The notes under the pieces: generated by a model | The model's database searches: none | The model's input: only the letters and a program-made list of their open reading frames with translations | What the model was told of the DNA's origin: nothing | Source: Candidatus Rhodoferax mariagerensis | Lineage (GTDB): Bacteria > Pseudomonadota > Gammaproteobacteria > Burkholderiales > Burkholderiaceae_C | Direction of reading: 5' to 3' | DNA length: 64,000 nt | Assembly (NCBI GenBank): GCA_016719055.1 | Contig: JADKAW010000018.1 | Span: 1-64,000, forward strand | Made by a program: the position numbers and the translations under genes | Shown here: piece after piece, positions 63,835 through 64,000 of the stretch | Numbering within the stretch: the stretch's first letter is position 1 | How the letters are laid out: each line of letters opens with the position of its first letter

Positions 63835-64000
63835 TCAACGGCTGCGCCCGGCCTTGTAAGCCGCCTTTTGCGTTTGCTGTTGCAACCCGCCCAGGCCTTT
63901 GGCCTGCGCCAACCTGGACATGCCCTTGGCGGCATGGGCGTGGGTGATGGCCAGGCCCAGGGCGTCGGCGGCGTCCGTGCCCGGCAGACCAGGAAGGCTC
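63835..64000 (-). CDS. ruvC: Holliday junction resolvase RuvC, C-terminal end (partial)
   Basis: The 55 visible codons read PGTDAADALGLAITHAHAA and then a basic tail ending KAGRSR. The DAADALGLAITHAH segment is the conserved C-terminal active-site region of RuvC, with its acidic residues. The rest lies beyond the right edge. It converges on the phosphatase gene with 13 bases between the stops. Confidence 0.88.
   Translation of the reverse strand, partial: SLPGLPGTDAADALGLAITHAHAAKGMSRLAQAKGLGGLQQQTQKAAYKAGRSR

Overview
This window is a high-GC chromosomal stretch of a betaproteobacterium. Protein-level resemblance and gene order (an IscR-like Rrf2 regulator, RNase P RNA beside cysK, folB-ttcA, ruvC, overlapping lactate genes, many GGDEF/EAL sensors) point to Burkholderiales, most likely Comamonadaceae near Rhodoferax/Polaromonas. 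The genus is an inference. No rRNA, tRNA, intact insertion sequence, prophage or CRISPR array was seen.

Layout. 1-5952: short-chain carboxylate uptake and sensing, with a symporter-type sensor kinase running off the left edge, a VC_2705-type Na+/solute symporter with its DUF4212 small subunit, and a divergent DUF485-actP pair. 6344-10633: a six-PAS GGDEF-EAL sensor with a C-terminal zinc-binding (CZB) domain. 10959-18107: D-Ala-D-Ala dipeptidase, a cysteine-free IscR-like regulator, rnpB, cysteine synthase, an FAD oxidoreductase, 5-formyl-THF cyclo-ligase and a lytic transglycosylase. 18162-24973: GST, CCA-adding enzyme, a two-component system and a second GGDEF-EAL protein. 25104-37743: a six-gene exported set containing a DUF4384 protein, a glycine-zipper lipoprotein, a caspase-like peptidase, a TPR lipoprotein, a small 8-Cys protein and a 2806-residue giant. 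37771-48551: a glucose/mannose-type ABC transporter, AraC-type regulator, cysteine hydrolase, a frameshifted ATPase with a nuclease-like tail, a DUF2791 (BREX-type) remnant, a ROK sugar kinase and a cupin mannose-phosphate isomerase. 48756-54485: lactate oxidation (lutA, lutC, lutB and a D-lactate dehydrogenase). 54599-64000: trxC, DUF2905, a MidA-type methyltransferase, pteridine-reductase-like SDR, folB, ttcA, a lipoprotein, HD-GYP and GGDEF-EAL proteins, a histidine phosphatase and the 3' end of ruvC.

Two things stand out. First, the 25-38 kb cluster looks like one exported caspase-centred system. The caspase and its DUF4384 neighbour share a short GxKDL motif, and the small Cys-rich protein duplicates a domain buried in the giant. 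Second, a short palindromic repeat with fixed geometry (A/GTAGC, 20 variable bases, GGGCTA, then about AGGCC) occurs about eleven times. Five copies lie inside genes in sense orientation and all are read in the same frame; one lies inside a gene in antisense; one supplies the start codon of a lipoprotein gene.

Five genes carry single-base frameshifts, three of them one-base gains in short homopolymers. That pattern fits sequencing or assembly error at least as well as real gene decay, so these genes are annotated across the break.
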